DNA from: Ramlibacter sp.
GTDB lineage: Bacteria; Pseudomonadota; Gammaproteobacteria; Burkholderiales; Burkholderiaceae_C
Reading direction: 5' to 3'
Assembly: GCA_019635435.1 (NCBI GenBank)
Contig: JAHBZM010000001.1
Location: 2,356,001-2,420,000, forward strand
DNA: 64,000 bases
Below, piece after piece: positions 17,249 through 25,544 of the stretch; positions within the stretch are counted from its first letter, which is position 1, and each line of letters opens with the position of its first letter. Under the pieces are notes generated by a model. The model saw nothing but the letters and a program-made list of their open reading frames with translations, was not told the origin of the DNA and made no database searches. The translations under genes and the position numbers were made by a program.

Positions 17249-18148
17249 ATGAACAGAATCGGATTTATCGTCTCCACCCTGCTGGTGGCCCTGGCCCTGC
17301 TCAGCTCCACGCTGTTCGTGGTGGACCAGCGCCAGTTTGGCGTGGTCTACGCGCTGGGGCAGATCAAGGAAGTCATCACCGAGCCCGGGCTCAACTTCAA
17401 GCTGCCGCCGCCGTTCCAGAACGTGTCGTACATCGACAAGCGCCTGCTCACGCTGGACAGCACCGACACCGAGCCCATGCTGACGCTGGAGAAGCAGCGC
17501 GTGGTGATCGACTGGTATGTGCGCTGGCGCGTGGCGGATCCGTCGGAATACATCCGCAACGTCGGCCTGGATGAAAGCGCGGGCGCCAACCAGCTCAACC
17601 GCGTGGTGCGCAATGCCTTCCAGGAAGAGATCAACAAGCGCACGGTCAGGGACCTGCTGTCCACCAAGCGCGAGGCCCTGATGGCCGACGTCAAGCGCGA
17701 GGTGCTCGAGGTGGTCAAGGGCGCCAAGCCCTGGGGCGTGGACGTGGTGGATGTGCGGATCACGCGCGTCGATTACGTCGAGGCCATCACCGAGTCGGTC
17801 TACCGGCGCATGGAGGCCGAGCGCAAGCGCGTGGCCAACGAACTGCGTTCGACCGGTTTTGCCGAGGGCGAAAAGATCCGTGCCGAGGCCGAGCGGCAAC
17901 GCGAAGTCACGGTGGCCAATGCCTACCGTGAAGCCCAGAAGATCAAGGGCGAGGGCGATGCCGAGGCCGCGAAGATCTACGCCGAGGCCTTTGGCCGCGA
18001 CCCGCAGTTCGCGCAGTTCTACCGCAGCCTGGACGCCTACAAGGCCAGCTTCGCGAAGAAGAGCGACGTGATGGTGCTCGATCCTTCGTCATCGGAGTTC
18101 TTCAAGGTCCTGCGCAGCGGCGGTGGCACGGGCCCCGCCAAGAAATAA
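17249..18148 (+). CDS. hflC: FtsH protease modulator HflC (SPFH/band 7)
   Basis: HflC is the partner of HflK. The 299-residue protein starts with a signal-anchor helix (STLLVALALLSSTLFVV) followed by DQRQFGVVYALGQI and a band 7 domain with VDVVDVRITRVDYV and the coiled-coil stretch ERKRVANELRSTGFAEGEK. Length is typical of proteobacterial HflC. A small DUF2065 gene begins 2 bases after its stop. Confidence 0.96.
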   Translation: MNRIGFIVSTLLVALALLSSTLFVVDQRQFGVVYALGQIKEVITEPGLNFKLPPPFQNVSYIDKRLLTLDSTDTEPMLTLEKQRVVIDWYVRWRVADPSEYIRNVGLDESAGANQLNRVVRNAFQEEINKRTVRDLLSTKREALMADVKREVLEVVKGAKPWGVDVVDVRITRVDYVEAITESVYRRMEAERKRVANELRSTGFAEGEKIRAEAERQREVTVANAYREAQKIKGEGDAEAAKIYAEAFGRDPQFAQFYRSLDAYKASFAKKSDVMVLDPSSSEFFKVLRSGGGTGPAKK

Positions 18149-18149
18149 A

Positions 18150-18338
18150 TTGGACAGCGCCACGTTCTGGGCCGCCATGGCCCTGGTCCTGGTGATCGAG
18201 GGCCTGTTCCCGCTGATTTCCCCCGGAGGCTGGCGGCGCATGTTCCACAAATTGCTGGGCCTGCAGGACGGCCAGTTGCGGTTTTTCGGCCTGTGCAGCG
18301 TCATCGGTGGCCTGGCCCTGCTCTGGCTCGTGTCCTGA
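18150..18338 (+). CDS. Small inner membrane protein, DUF2065 (YjeT-like)
   Basis: The predicted 62-residue protein starts at TTG 18150, one base after hflC, giving LDSATFWAAMALVLVIEGLF, the conserved DUF2065 N-terminus with its glutamate in the first transmembrane helix. A second helix (FFGLCSVIGGLALLWLVS) ends the protein. Genes of this type sit after hflC in many proteobacteria; no function is established. Longer starts within hflC are possible but add non-conserved residues. Confidence 0.85.
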   Translation: MDSATFWAAMALVLVIEGLFPLISPGGWRRMFHKLLGLQDGQLRFFGLCSVIGGLALLWLVS

Positions 18339-18376
18339 CTTGCGGCCTTGCCGCCGGGTGCGCCGGCCGGGGCCGG

Positions 18377-18382
18377 TAAAAT
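18377..18382 (+). promoter_or_regulatory. hisZ: Candidate -10 box for hisZ
   Basis: TAAAAT lies 27 bases before the hisZ ATG in an A/T-rich island of the hflC-hisZ gap, followed by the imperfect palindrome CTGTTTTTAACAG. No good -35 box is seen. Confidence 0.3.
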
Positions 18383-18408
18383 ACTGTTTTTAACAGCCCC
18401 CACAAATC

Positions 18409-19572
18409 ATGTCCGCCTGGGTCCTGCCGGATCACATAGCCGATGTTTTGCCTTCCGAGGCCCGGCACATCGAAGAACTCCGTCGTGATCTGCTCGATAC
18501 GGCCCGCGGCTATGGCTATGAGCTGGTCATGCCGCCGCTGCTTGAGCATCTCGAGTCCCTGCTCACCGGCACCGGCGAAGCGCTGGACCTGCAGACCTTC
18601 AAGCTCGTTGACCAGCTCTCGGGCCGGATGATGGGCCTGCGGGCCGATACCACGCCCCAGGTCGCCCGCATCGACGCCCACCTGCTGAACCGCCAGGGTG
18701 TCGCGCGCCTGTGCTACTGCGGTCCGGTGCTGCACACGCGGCCTGACCGGCCCCATGCCACGCGCGAGCCGCTGCAGTTCGGCGCTGAAATTTATGGCCA
18801 TGCCGGGCTCGAGGCCGACCTGGAGGCCTTGCTGCTGGCCCTGGACTGCCTGAAAGCCGCGCGCGCCAGCGACGTCCTGGTCGACATGGGCGACGCGCGC
18901 ATCGTGCGCTCGCTGCTGGCCGACGCCGCGCTGGACGCTGAGCAGACGGCCCGGGTGCATGCGGCACTCGCGGCCAAGGACGCCAGCGAACTGGCCAGCC
19001 TGGCTCGCGGCCTGCCCGCAGCCGTGCGCGAGAGCCTGCTGGCACTCACCCGACTGTACGGCGACGCCCAGGTGCTGGCCGAGGCAGAAAAGGTGCTGCC
19101 CGCCACGCCTGTGCTGCGTGAAGCGCTGTCAAACCTGAAATGGCTGGCCAGCCACCTGGACGCCACGCGCGTGAGCTTTGACCTGGCCGACCTGCGCGGC
19201 TATGCCTATTACAGCGGCGCGCGCTTCGCGGTGTACGCCCAGGGCGCCAGTGACGCACTGGTGCGCGGCGGGCGCTATGACGAAGTGGGGGCGGTCTTCG
19301 GCCGCAACCGGCCGGCCGTGGGCTTCAGCCTGGACGTGCGCGGCCTGGTCGGCGTGGTGCCGCCCCGGCCCCTGCGTGCCGCCATCCGCGCCCCCTGGCT
19401 GGACAACGGCGAACCGGCCTCGGCCCTGCGCGCCGCCATCGCCGCGCTGCGCCAGCGCGGCGAAACCGTGGTCTGCGTGCTGCCAGGCCATGACAGCGAG
19501 GTCGACGAATTCCATTGCGACCGTGAACTGACCCAGGCTGCCGGCCAGTGGGTCGTCAAAGCCCTTTCCTGA
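18409..19572 (+). CDS. hisZ: ATP phosphoribosyltransferase regulatory subunit HisZ
   Basis: HisZ is a HisRS paralogue that forms a complex with the short HisG and is needed for the first step of histidine biosynthesis. The 387-residue protein has MRADTTPQ-like motif 2 (LRADTTPQVARIDAHLLN), DLADLRGYAYYSGARF in place of the HisA motif, and lacks the anticodon-binding domain of hisS. Its location before purA is conserved in Burkholderiales. No hisG is in the window. Confidence 0.94.
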   Translation: MSAWVLPDHIADVLPSEARHIEELRRDLLDTARGYGYELVMPPLLEHLESLLTGTGEALDLQTFKLVDQLSGRMMGLRADTTPQVARIDAHLLNRQGVARLCYCGPVLHTRPDRPHATREPLQFGAEIYGHAGLEADLEALLLALDCLKAARASDVLVDMGDARIVRSLLADAALDAEQTARVHAALAAKDASELASLARGLPAAVRESLLALTRLYGDAQVLAEAEKVLPATPVLREALSNLKWLASHLDATRVSFDLADLRGYAYYSGARFAVYAQGASDALVRGGRYDEVGAVFGRNRPAVGFSLDVRGLVGVVPPRPLRAAIRAPWLDNGEPASALRAAIAALRQRGETVVCVLPGHDSEVDEFHCDRELTQAAGQWVVKALS

Positions 19573-19586
19573 AAGTTTCTATCCTT

Positions 19587-20918
19587 ATGAACAAGACAGT
19601 TGGTCGTAACGTCGTGGTCGTCGGCACCCAGTGGGGTGACGAGGGCAAGGGCAAGCTGGTGGACTGGCTGACCGAAATGGCCCAGGGCGTGGTTCGCTTC
19701 CAGGGCGGCCACAACGCGGGCCACACGCTCGTGATCAACGGGGTCAAGACGGCCCTGCACCTGATCCCCAGCGGCATCATGCGCCCCGGCGTGAAGTGCT
19801 ACATCGGCAACGGCGTGGTGCTGTCGGCCGCCAAGCTGTTCGAGGAGATCGAGGGCCTGGAGAAGGCCGGCGTCGAAGTGCGCTCGCGGCTGCGCATCTC
19901 CGAAGCCTGCCCGCTGATCCTGCCCTTTCATTCGGCGCTGGACGTGGCGCGCGAGACCTACCGCGAGAAGGGTGGCACCGAGAAGATCGGCACCACGGGG
20001 CGCGGCATCGGCCCGGCCTACGAGGACAAGATCGCGCGCCGCGCGCTGCGCGTGCAGGACCTGAAGCACCCCGAGCGCTTTGCCGAAAAGCTGCGCGTGC
20101 TGCTGGACCTGCACAACCACGTGCTGGTGGAGGTGCTGGGCGCGCAGGCCGTCGATTTCGACAGCGTGTTCAACGAGGCCATGAAGCATGCCGAACTGCT
20201 CAAGCCCATGATGGCCGACGTGTCGCGCGAGCTCAACGAGGCCCACCTGCGCGGCGCCAACCTGCTGTTCGAGGGCGCCCAGGGCACGCTGCTGGACGTG
20301 GACCACGGCACCTACCCCTATGTGACCTCAAGCAACTGCGTGGCCGGCAACGCGGCCGCGGGCGCGGGCGTGGGCCCGCGCATGCTGCACTATATCCTGG
20401 GCATCACCAAGGCCTATTGCACCCGTGTGGGTGGCGGCCCTTTCCCCACCGAGCTGGACTGGGCCACGCCAGGCACCGTGGGCTACCACCTCTCGACCGT
20501 GGGCGCCGAAAAGGGCGTGACCACGGGCCGCCACCGCCGCTGCGGCTGGTTCGACGCGGCCCTGCTCAAGCGCAGCGCCCAGGTCAACGGCCTGTCGGGC
20601 CTGTGCATCACCAAGCTCGACGTGCTGGACGGCATCAAGGAGCTCAAGCTGTGCACCGGCTACGAGCTGGACGGCGAATACACCGACATCCTGCCCATGG
20701 GCGCCGACGAGATCGCGCGCTGCAAGCCGGTCTACGAAACGCTGGAAGGCTGGAGCGACAGCACGGTGGGCGTGACCCAGTTCGACAAGCTGCCCGTCAA
20801 CGCCCGCCTGTACCTGCACCGCATCGAGCAGGTCACGGGGGTGCCGATCGACATGATCTCCACCAGCCCGGACCGCGACCACACCATCATGATGCGGCAC
20901 CCCTACCTGCCCGACTGA
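19587..20918 (+). CDS. purA: Adenylosuccinate synthetase
   Basis: PurA makes adenylosuccinate from IMP, aspartate and GTP, the first committed step to AMP. The 443-residue protein shows the GTP-binding GTQWGDEGKGKLVD motif at the N-terminus, the catalytic Asp and GHNAGHT loop, and TTGRHRRCGWFD. ATG 19587 starts the conserved NKTVGRNVVVVGTQWG; the longer in-frame start at 19548 overlaps hisZ. A dispersed repeat lies between it and the next gene. Confidence 0.97.
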   Translation: MNKTVGRNVVVVGTQWGDEGKGKLVDWLTEMAQGVVRFQGGHNAGHTLVINGVKTALHLIPSGIMRPGVKCYIGNGVVLSAAKLFEEIEGLEKAGVEVRSRLRISEACPLILPFHSALDVARETYREKGGTEKIGTTGRGIGPAYEDKIARRALRVQDLKHPERFAEKLRVLLDLHNHVLVEVLGAQAVDFDSVFNEAMKHAELLKPMMADVSRELNEAHLRGANLLFEGAQGTLLDVDHGTYPYVTSSNCVAGNAAAGAGVGPRMLHYILGITKAYCTRVGGGPFPTELDWATPGTVGYHLSTVGAEKGVTTGRHRRCGWFDAALLKRSAQVNGLSGLCITKLDVLDGIKELKLCTGYELDGEYTDILPMGADEIARCKPVYETLEGWSDSTVGVTQFDKLPVNARLYLHRIEQVTGVPIDMISTSPDRDHTIMMRHPYLPD

Positions 20919-20931
20919 CCGGATTTCGAGT

Positions 20932-20988
20932 AAAAAGTGGCTGTAGTCCACGTCCAGCGGGCACTTCCCGCTATCAAATCAGGAGCAA
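20932..20988 (-). repeat. Dispersed repeat copy between purA and the phosphoribosyltransferase gene
   Basis: On the minus strand it begins TTGCTCCTGATTTGATAGCG and ends GGACTACAGCCACTTTTT, matching the 53171 and 54739 copies, which end GGACTCCAG(G/C)CACTTTTGAT. On the plus strand the end of this copy reads AGGAGCAA and places AGGAG 8 bases before the next ATG. Confidence 0.75.
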
Positions 20989-20993
20989 TCTGA

Positions 20994-21518
20994 ATGTTGA
21001 CGGAAGACGGCAAACACCTCTACGTGAGTTACGACGAGTACCACAACCTCATCGAGAAGCTCGCGATCAAGATCCACCAGTCGGGCTGGACGTTCGACAC
21101 CATCCTGTGCCTGGCGCGCGGCGGCATGCGCCCCGGCGACATCCTGAGCCGCATCTTCAACAAGCCGCTGGCCATCATGTCCACCAGCTCCTACCGCGCC
21201 GAGGCCGGCACGGTGCAGGGGCATCTGGACATCGCGCGCTACATCACCACTCCGCAGGGCGAGATCGCCGGCAAGGTGCTGCTGGTGGACGATCTGGCCG
21301 ACTCTGGCCACACGCTCAAGGCCGTGATCAGCCTGCTCAAGAACAATTACCCGCCGATCACCGAGATGCGCAGCGCCGTCATCTGGACCAAGGGCCTGTC
21401 GGCATTTTCACCGGACTACTCGGTGGAATTCCTGCCGACCAATCCCTGGATTCACCAGCCGTTCGAGGGCTACGACAACCTGCCGCCGCAAAAGTTGCTG
21501 GAGAAGTGGAAGGTCTGA
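20994..21518 (+). CDS. Purine-type phosphoribosyltransferase
   Basis: This is a type I phosphoribosyltransferase of 174 residues with the PRPP-binding motif VLLVDDLADSGHTLK (about residues 94-108) and the LCLARGGMRPGDI N-terminal loop seen in xanthine/hypoxanthine enzymes. The position after purA suggests purine salvage, for example hypoxanthine or xanthine to nucleotide. The substrate cannot be fixed from sequence alone. Its AGGAG ribosome binding site comes from the dispersed repeat. Confidence 0.85.
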   Translation: MLTEDGKHLYVSYDEYHNLIEKLAIKIHQSGWTFDTILCLARGGMRPGDILSRIFNKPLAIMSTSSYRAEAGTVQGHLDIARYITTPQGEIAGKVLLVDDLADSGHTLKAVISLLKNNYPPITEMRSAVIWTKGLSAFSPDYSVEFLPTNPWIHQPFEGYDNLPPQKLLEKWKV

Positions 21519-21560
21519 GCGCCGGCCAGCCCGGTACCCGCCGGGCCGGCCCGGGCCACT

Positions 21561-22001
21561 TCAGCCCTTGAGCAGTGCGTCGTAGCGGCGCTGCATCTCA
21601 TCAGGCGCCACGTCCTCGATGCTGTGCCCGATGTTCCAGCGGTGGCCGAACGGGTCGCGCACCACGCCGGAACGCTCCCCATAGAACGCATCCTGCGGCG
21701 CCATCAGCAAGGTGGCTCCCGCCGCCACGGCCTTGGCGATCAGCGCGTCGGCGTCGTCCACATGGAGGTGCAGCGAGACCGCCGTGCCCTCGAACCTGTC
21801 GGCGCCACGGATGTTCATCTCGGGGTACTCGTCGCTCAGCATCAGGGTGGCGCCGTTGAAATCCAGCTCGGCATGGCCGATGCGCCCGCCCGGCTCGGTC
21901 AGGCGGAATTTCTCCTTCACGCCGAAGACCCGGGTGTAGAAGTCGATGGCGCGCGCCGCGTCGCTGACGTGCAGGTAGGGGAAGAGTTCGTGGATGGCCA
22001 T
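21561..22001 (-). CDS. VOC-superfamily protein (PhnB/glyoxalase-like)
   Basis: The 146-residue protein folds as two beta-alpha-beta-beta-beta modules: HELFPYLHVSDAARAIDFYT and VSLHLHVDDADALIAKAVAA, ending in RDPFGHRWNIGHSIEDV, typical of PhnB-type vicinal oxygen chelate proteins. Such proteins include antibiotic-resistance and isomerase relatives, so the substrate is unknown. ATG 22001 has AGGAG 9 bases upstream. It lies downstream of an AraC regulator gene on the same strand (88-base gap). Confidence 0.82.
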   Translation of the reverse strand: MAIHELFPYLHVSDAARAIDFYTRVFGVKEKFRLTEPGGRIGHAELDFNGATLMLSDEYPEMNIRGADRFEGTAVSLHLHVDDADALIAKAVAAGATLLMAPQDAFYGERSGVVRDPFGHRWNIGHSIEDVAPDEMQRRYDALLKG

Positions 22002-22089
22002 GTGTCGTGCTCCTGTGCTATGAACCTGGGCGCACTGTAGGCCCTTGCCGGCGCGCCGTATTGAAGAAAATTGACGTGGTGAACCGTCT

Positions 22090-22908
22090 CTAGCGCACCG
22101 GCACGTGGTGCGTGTGCCGCGGCGCCGCGCGCTTCCAGTCCTGCGGCGTGAGGCCGGCGAAGTCGCGGAAGTCGCGCTGGAAATGCGCCTGGTCGCTGTA
22201 GCCCATGTCGGCCGCCAGTTCGGCGCAACCCAGGCCGGGCTCCGCCGCCAGCCGCCGCAGCGCCCCCTGGAAGCGCAGCAGCCGGCTGTAGGTCTTGGGC
22301 GCCAGTCCGGTGTGCTCGCGGAACAGCGCGATGAAATGCCGGTGGCTGGCGCCGCTTTGCGCCACCGCGTCCCGCACGCTGGCGCCGGCCACCAGGCGCT
22401 GCAGGCCGTGCGCGACGGCCGGGTGCAGGCCGTGTGCGGCGCGCAGGCGGGCGAGCAGCAGGCGCTCCAGCATCTGCAGCCGCTGCCAGGCGCCACCTGC
22501 CGCGTCCAGCTGTTCCAGCGCATGGCCGGCGGCAGCGCCCCAGAGCAGCTCCAGCGGGGTGTGCATCCCGGCGAGCGCGCAGGCCGGCGCGCCCAGCAGG
22601 GCCCAGGCCGCGCCCGCGCGCAGTTGGGCACCGGCGGAACGCCCCGGCGCACTGGTGTCGCGGGCATAGTGCGCCGACCGCGCGCCACCCACCACCGCGT
22701 GGCCGAAGCTGCGGCCGGTGCGGTCGTCGGCGTGCTCGAACACCTTCAGCGGCGGCCCGCAGAGGCGGAAGGCGATGTGCATGTCACCGGTGGGCAGCAC
22801 ATGCTCGCGCGCGCCGGCGCGTGTGGGCTGCCCGGGTTGCGGGTCGGCGGCCCACAGCGTTTTGACGAAGGGCTGCAGCGCAGGGCAGGGCGGGCGGGTG
22901 ACCAGCAT
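22090..22908 (-). CDS. AraC-family transcriptional regulator
   Basis: The 272-residue protein has a C-terminal double helix-turn-helix (VAQSGASHRHFIALFREHTG; ELAADMGYSDQAHFQRDFRDF) of the AraC family, with the conserved GYSDQAHFQRDF second helix. The N-terminal ~150 residues resemble the DUF6597-type sensor found in some AraC proteins (HVLPTGDMHIAFRL). The ligand is unknown. It is divergent from the cystathionine-lyase-like gene and may regulate it or the VOC gene. The start has no close Shine-Dalgarno sequence. Confidence 0.85.
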   Translation of the reverse strand: MLVTRPPCPALQPFVKTLWAADPQPGQPTRAGAREHVLPTGDMHIAFRLCGPPLKVFEHADDRTGRSFGHAVVGGARSAHYARDTSAPGRSAGAQLRAGAAWALLGAPACALAGMHTPLELLWGAAAGHALEQLDAAGGAWQRLQMLERLLLARLRAAHGLHPAVAHGLQRLVAGASVRDAVAQSGASHRHFIALFREHTGLAPKTYSRLLRFQGALRRLAAEPGLGCAELAADMGYSDQAHFQRDFRDFAGLTPQDWKRAAPRHTHHVPVR

Positions 22909-22914
22909 CGGCGC

Positions 22915-22920
22915 AATTTA
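22915..22920 (-). promoter_or_regulatory. -10-like TAAATT 6 bases before the AraC gene start
   Basis: TAAATT on the minus strand leaves 6 bases before the ATG at 22908, so transcription would start at or next to the A of the ATG. GGAGGT lies 14 bases upstream of the ATG, farther than a normal ribosome binding site, so a leadered mRNA is not excluded. Confidence 0.35.
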
Positions 22921-22949
22921 GCACCTCCGCCCGGGGCTGTCGCGGGCCG

Positions 22950-22955
22950 GATAAC
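22950..22955 (+). promoter_or_regulatory. -10-like GATAAC before the cystathionine-lyase-like gene
   Basis: GATAAC ends 9 bases before ATG 22965 and directly abuts an in-frame ATG at 22956. No Shine-Dalgarno sequence is visible. Together with the divergent AraC box at 22915 it forms a compact two-way promoter region. Confidence 0.35.
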
Positions 22956-22964
22956 ATGTCTCGC

Positions 22965-24179
22965 ATGAGCAAGATCGCCACCGACCTGATCCACCACCCC
23001 TACCAGCCCCCGGCGGGCTTTGAAGCCCCGCAGCCGGGCGTCTACAAGGCCTCCACCGTCATCTTCCCCAACGTTGCGGCCATGCGGGCGCGCGACTGGA
23101 AGCACAAGGCCGGCTACACCTATGGCCTGCACGGCACGCCCACCAGCTTCACGCTGGAAGAGCGCATCGCCACGCTCGAGGGCGGGCGCCAGTGCGTGCT
23201 GCTGCCCAGCGGGCTGGCGGCCATCGCCAACGTCAACCTGGCCCTGCTCAGGACGGGCGACGAGCTTCTGATTCCCGCCAATGCCTATGGCCCCGGCAAG
23301 GCGCTCGCCGAGGGCGAGCTGGCCCAGTGGGGTATCAGCCACCAGCTGTATGACCCCATGGACCCGTCCGACCTGCAGGCCCGCATCACGCCGCGCACGC
23401 GCCTGGTGTGGCTGGAGGCCCCGGGCTCGGTGACCATGGAGTTCCCGCCACTGGTTGATCTGGCCCGGGTCTGCCGCGAGCGCGGCGTGCTCTCGGCACT
23501 GGACAACACCTGGGGCGCGGGCCTGGCCTTCAACGGCTTCGACCTGGGCCGGGGCGACCGGTTCACGCCCGGCAGCGGGGCCGACATCGTGGTCCAGGCC
23601 CTGACCAAATACCCCAGCGGCGGCGGCGACGTGCTCATGGGCAGCGTGGTCACGCGTGACGAAGCGCTGCACCTGCGGCTCAAGCTGTCCCACATGCGCC
23701 TGGGCTGGGGCGTGGGCGCCAATGACGCAGAGGCCGTGCTGCGGGCCCTGCCCAGCATCGCGCTGCGCTACCGGGCCCAGGACGCGGCCGCGCGCACGCT
23801 GGCCGCCTGGCTGCAGCAGCAACCGCAGATCGCCACGCTGCTGCATCCGGCATTTGCGGGCTCGCCCGGGCACGAGCACTGGCGGGCGCTGTGCACCGGC
23901 GACGGGCAGGGCGGGGACGCCGGGCTGGCCGCGGGCCTGTTCTCGGTGGTGTTTGATGGCCGCTACAGCACGGCCCAGGTCGATGCTTTCTGCGACGCGC
24001 TGCGGCTTTTCCGGCTGGGCTATTCGTGGGGCGGGCCAGTCAGCCTGGTGGTACCCTATGACCTTCCCTCGATGCGGCCCCACTGGCCGCACCCGGGCGT
24101 GCTGGTGCGCTTTTCCGTGGGGCTGGAGGCGGTGGAAGACCTCCAGGCCGATCTGGCCGCCGCGCTGGACGCCCTGTAA
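22965..24179 (+). CDS. Cystathionine beta-lyase-like PLP enzyme
   Basis: The 404-residue protein belongs to the Cys/Met metabolism PLP-dependent family. The PLP lysine lies in VVQALTKYPSGGGDVLMGS, and the family motifs YTYGLHGTPTSFTLEERIA and LLPSGLAAIANVNLALL are clear. The substrate pattern fits cystathionine beta-lyase (MetC), giving homocysteine, pyruvate and ammonia, but gamma-lyase or desulfhydrase activity is possible. An ATG at 22956 adds three residues. Its divergent AraC neighbour could be its regulator. Confidence 0.85.
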   Translation: MSKIATDLIHHPYQPPAGFEAPQPGVYKASTVIFPNVAAMRARDWKHKAGYTYGLHGTPTSFTLEERIATLEGGRQCVLLPSGLAAIANVNLALLRTGDELLIPANAYGPGKALAEGELAQWGISHQLYDPMDPSDLQARITPRTRLVWLEAPGSVTMEFPPLVDLARVCRERGVLSALDNTWGAGLAFNGFDLGRGDRFTPGSGADIVVQALTKYPSGGGDVLMGSVVTRDEALHLRLKLSHMRLGWGVGANDAEAVLRALPSIALRYRAQDAAARTLAAWLQQQPQIATLLHPAFAGSPGHEHWRALCTGDGQGGDAGLAAGLFSVVFDGRYSTAQVDAFCDALRLFRLGYSWGGPVSLVVPYDLPSMRPHWPHPGVLVRFSVGLEAVEDLQADLAAALDAL

Positions 24180-24254
24180 CCCCGGCGCTGCGCTTTGGAC
24201 AAGCGGCTTTATCGCTTACAGTGCGCGCTATAGACCTAAGAAACGGACTGCCTT

Positions 24255-24443
24255 GTGGCCACACCCAATTACGGATACGAGAAGCGACAGAAAGAGCTGG
24301 CCAAGAAGCGCAAGAAAGAAGACAAGCTCAAGGCCAAGGCGGAACGCAAGATCGGTTCGCCCTCTGACAGCGATGCCGGTGACAACTCCGACACTGACAC
24401 CGACACCCCCGCGCCGGCGCCCGACGCGCCCGCCCAATCCTGA
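24255..24443 (+). CDS. Small charged protein of unknown function
   Basis: A 62-residue protein beginning at GTG 24255 has a lysine-rich basic half (QKELAKKRKKEDKLKAKAER) and an acidic Asp/Ser/Thr/Pro tail (DTDTDTPAPAPDAP), so it is probably disordered. I do not recognise a family. Synonymous base use matches neighbouring genes and the space between flanking genes fits it exactly, which supports it being real. The Shine-Dalgarno sequence is weak. The next gene converges on it after 3 bases. Confidence 0.6.
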   Translation: MATPNYGYEKRQKELAKKRKKEDKLKAKAERKIGSPSDSDAGDNSDTDTDTPAPAPDAPAQS

Positions 24444-24446
24444 CAC

Positions 24447-25544
24447 TCAGCGCGGCAGCCAGCCCAGCCCCTTGGCGTGCAGGCTCTGCACATAGAGCCG
24501 GTCGGCGGTCTCGGTGACCGCCGTGGTCTCCGGGTACGCGCCGCCCGGGTCCTGCAGGTCCGCCACCACCTTGCCATCTTCGGTGAATGCCACCACGTGC
24601 CCGTAGGCCCTGGGGATGGGCCACAGGAAGCGGGGCAGGCGTAGCGTGAGCTTGCGCATGAAGGGTTGCGTGGCCATCTTGTCGATGGTGGGGTTGCGCG
24701 GCTTGACCAGGCCCATCCAGATTTTTCCGTCGAGCCCGCGCATCAGGTTGTCGGGGTAGCCCGGCAGGTTGTCAAAGACCAGCCAGGCCTGCGTGCCGGC
24801 TTGCGCGATGTTCAGGTCCTGCGCGGAGATGTTGATTTTCCAGACCCGGTATTTGCCCGTTTCCGCGACAAACAGCGATTGTTCGTCGGCGGCCAGCGCA
24901 ATGCCGTTGGCAAACGCGATGCCGCGCGCCACCACCCGCACCTTGCCCGTGGCCGGGTCAAATTCAAGGACCCGGCCGCTGGAGGACTGCTCCAGGATGT
25001 CCAGCACGCTGGCCTCGAAGGTGCCACCCCATTGCTTGGCGCCAAAGCGCGTGGAGGCGTCGGTGAAATACATCCGGCCGTTGCGCGCCACCACCACCGC
25101 ATCGGCATAGCGGATCGGGTCGCCATTGATCTGGTCGGCCAGCACGCTGACCTTGCGCTCCGGGGTGATGGACAGCAGGCCGCGCTCGGCGTCGGCGGCC
25201 ACCAGGTTGCCGGCGGCGTCAAAATCGAAACCCAGCACGCGCCCACCGGTGTTCACGAACACCTCCTGGCCACTGCCATCGGGGTTCATGCGCAGGATGT
25301 TGCCACTGGCCACCGTGGTGTAGAGCTTGCCGTCGCGGCCGATCACGATGTGTTCCGGGCCTTCCTCGCTGCCCAGGGCAATCATCTTCAGGTTGGCGAG
25401 CCGGTCATTGACGGCAAAGGGACCCGCATAGTCTGGCGCCGTGGGCGCGTTCCAGCTCACGGGCTCGATCGGCACCGGCCACAGGCACAGGTAGGCGGCC
25501 AGCAGCGCCAGCAACAGGGCCAGTGCGGCCAGGGCTTTTTTCAT
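24447..25544 (-). CDS. Membrane-anchored SMP-30/strictosidine-synthase-like beta-propeller
   Basis: The 365-residue protein has an N-terminal signal anchor (ALAALALLLALLAAYLCLWP) and a six-bladed propeller with motifs EGPEHIVIGRDGKLYTT, VLGFDFDAAGNLVAAD, GRMYFTDAST and GIALAADEQSLFVAETG, typical of strictosidine synthase/APMAP-like lactonase relatives. The catalytic substrate is unknown; a lactonase or hydrolase role in the periplasm is the best guess. ATG 25544 has AAGGAG 6 bases upstream and overlaps the mnmH stop by 4 bases, so it is the last gene of the tesA-mnmH operon. Confidence 0.8.
   Translation of the reverse strand: MKKALAALALLLALLAAYLCLWPVPIEPVSWNAPTAPDYAGPFAVNDRLANLKMIALGSEEGPEHIVIGRDGKLYTTVASGNILRMNPDGSGQEVFVNTGGRVLGFDFDAAGNLVAADAERGLLSITPERKVSVLADQINGDPIRYADAVVVARNGRMYFTDASTRFGAKQWGGTFEASVLDILEQSSSGRVLEFDPATGKVRVVARGIAFANGIALAADEQSLFVAETGKYRVWKINISAQDLNIAQAGTQAWLVFDNLPGYPDNLMRGLDGKIWMGLVKPRNPTIDKMATQPFMRKLTLRLPRFLWPIPRAYGHVVAFTEDGKVVADLQDPGGAYPETTAVTETADRLYVQSLHAKGLGWLPR

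Noticed and set aside
15875..17899. A 674-codon minus-strand open frame opposite hflK and hflC
   Set aside because: Band 7 proteins on the plus strand are clear; the antisense frame has low-complexity composition only.
18409..19572. A second histidyl-tRNA synthetase
   Set aside because: It lacks the anticodon-binding domain and the HisA catalytic motif, and lies before purA as hisZ does.
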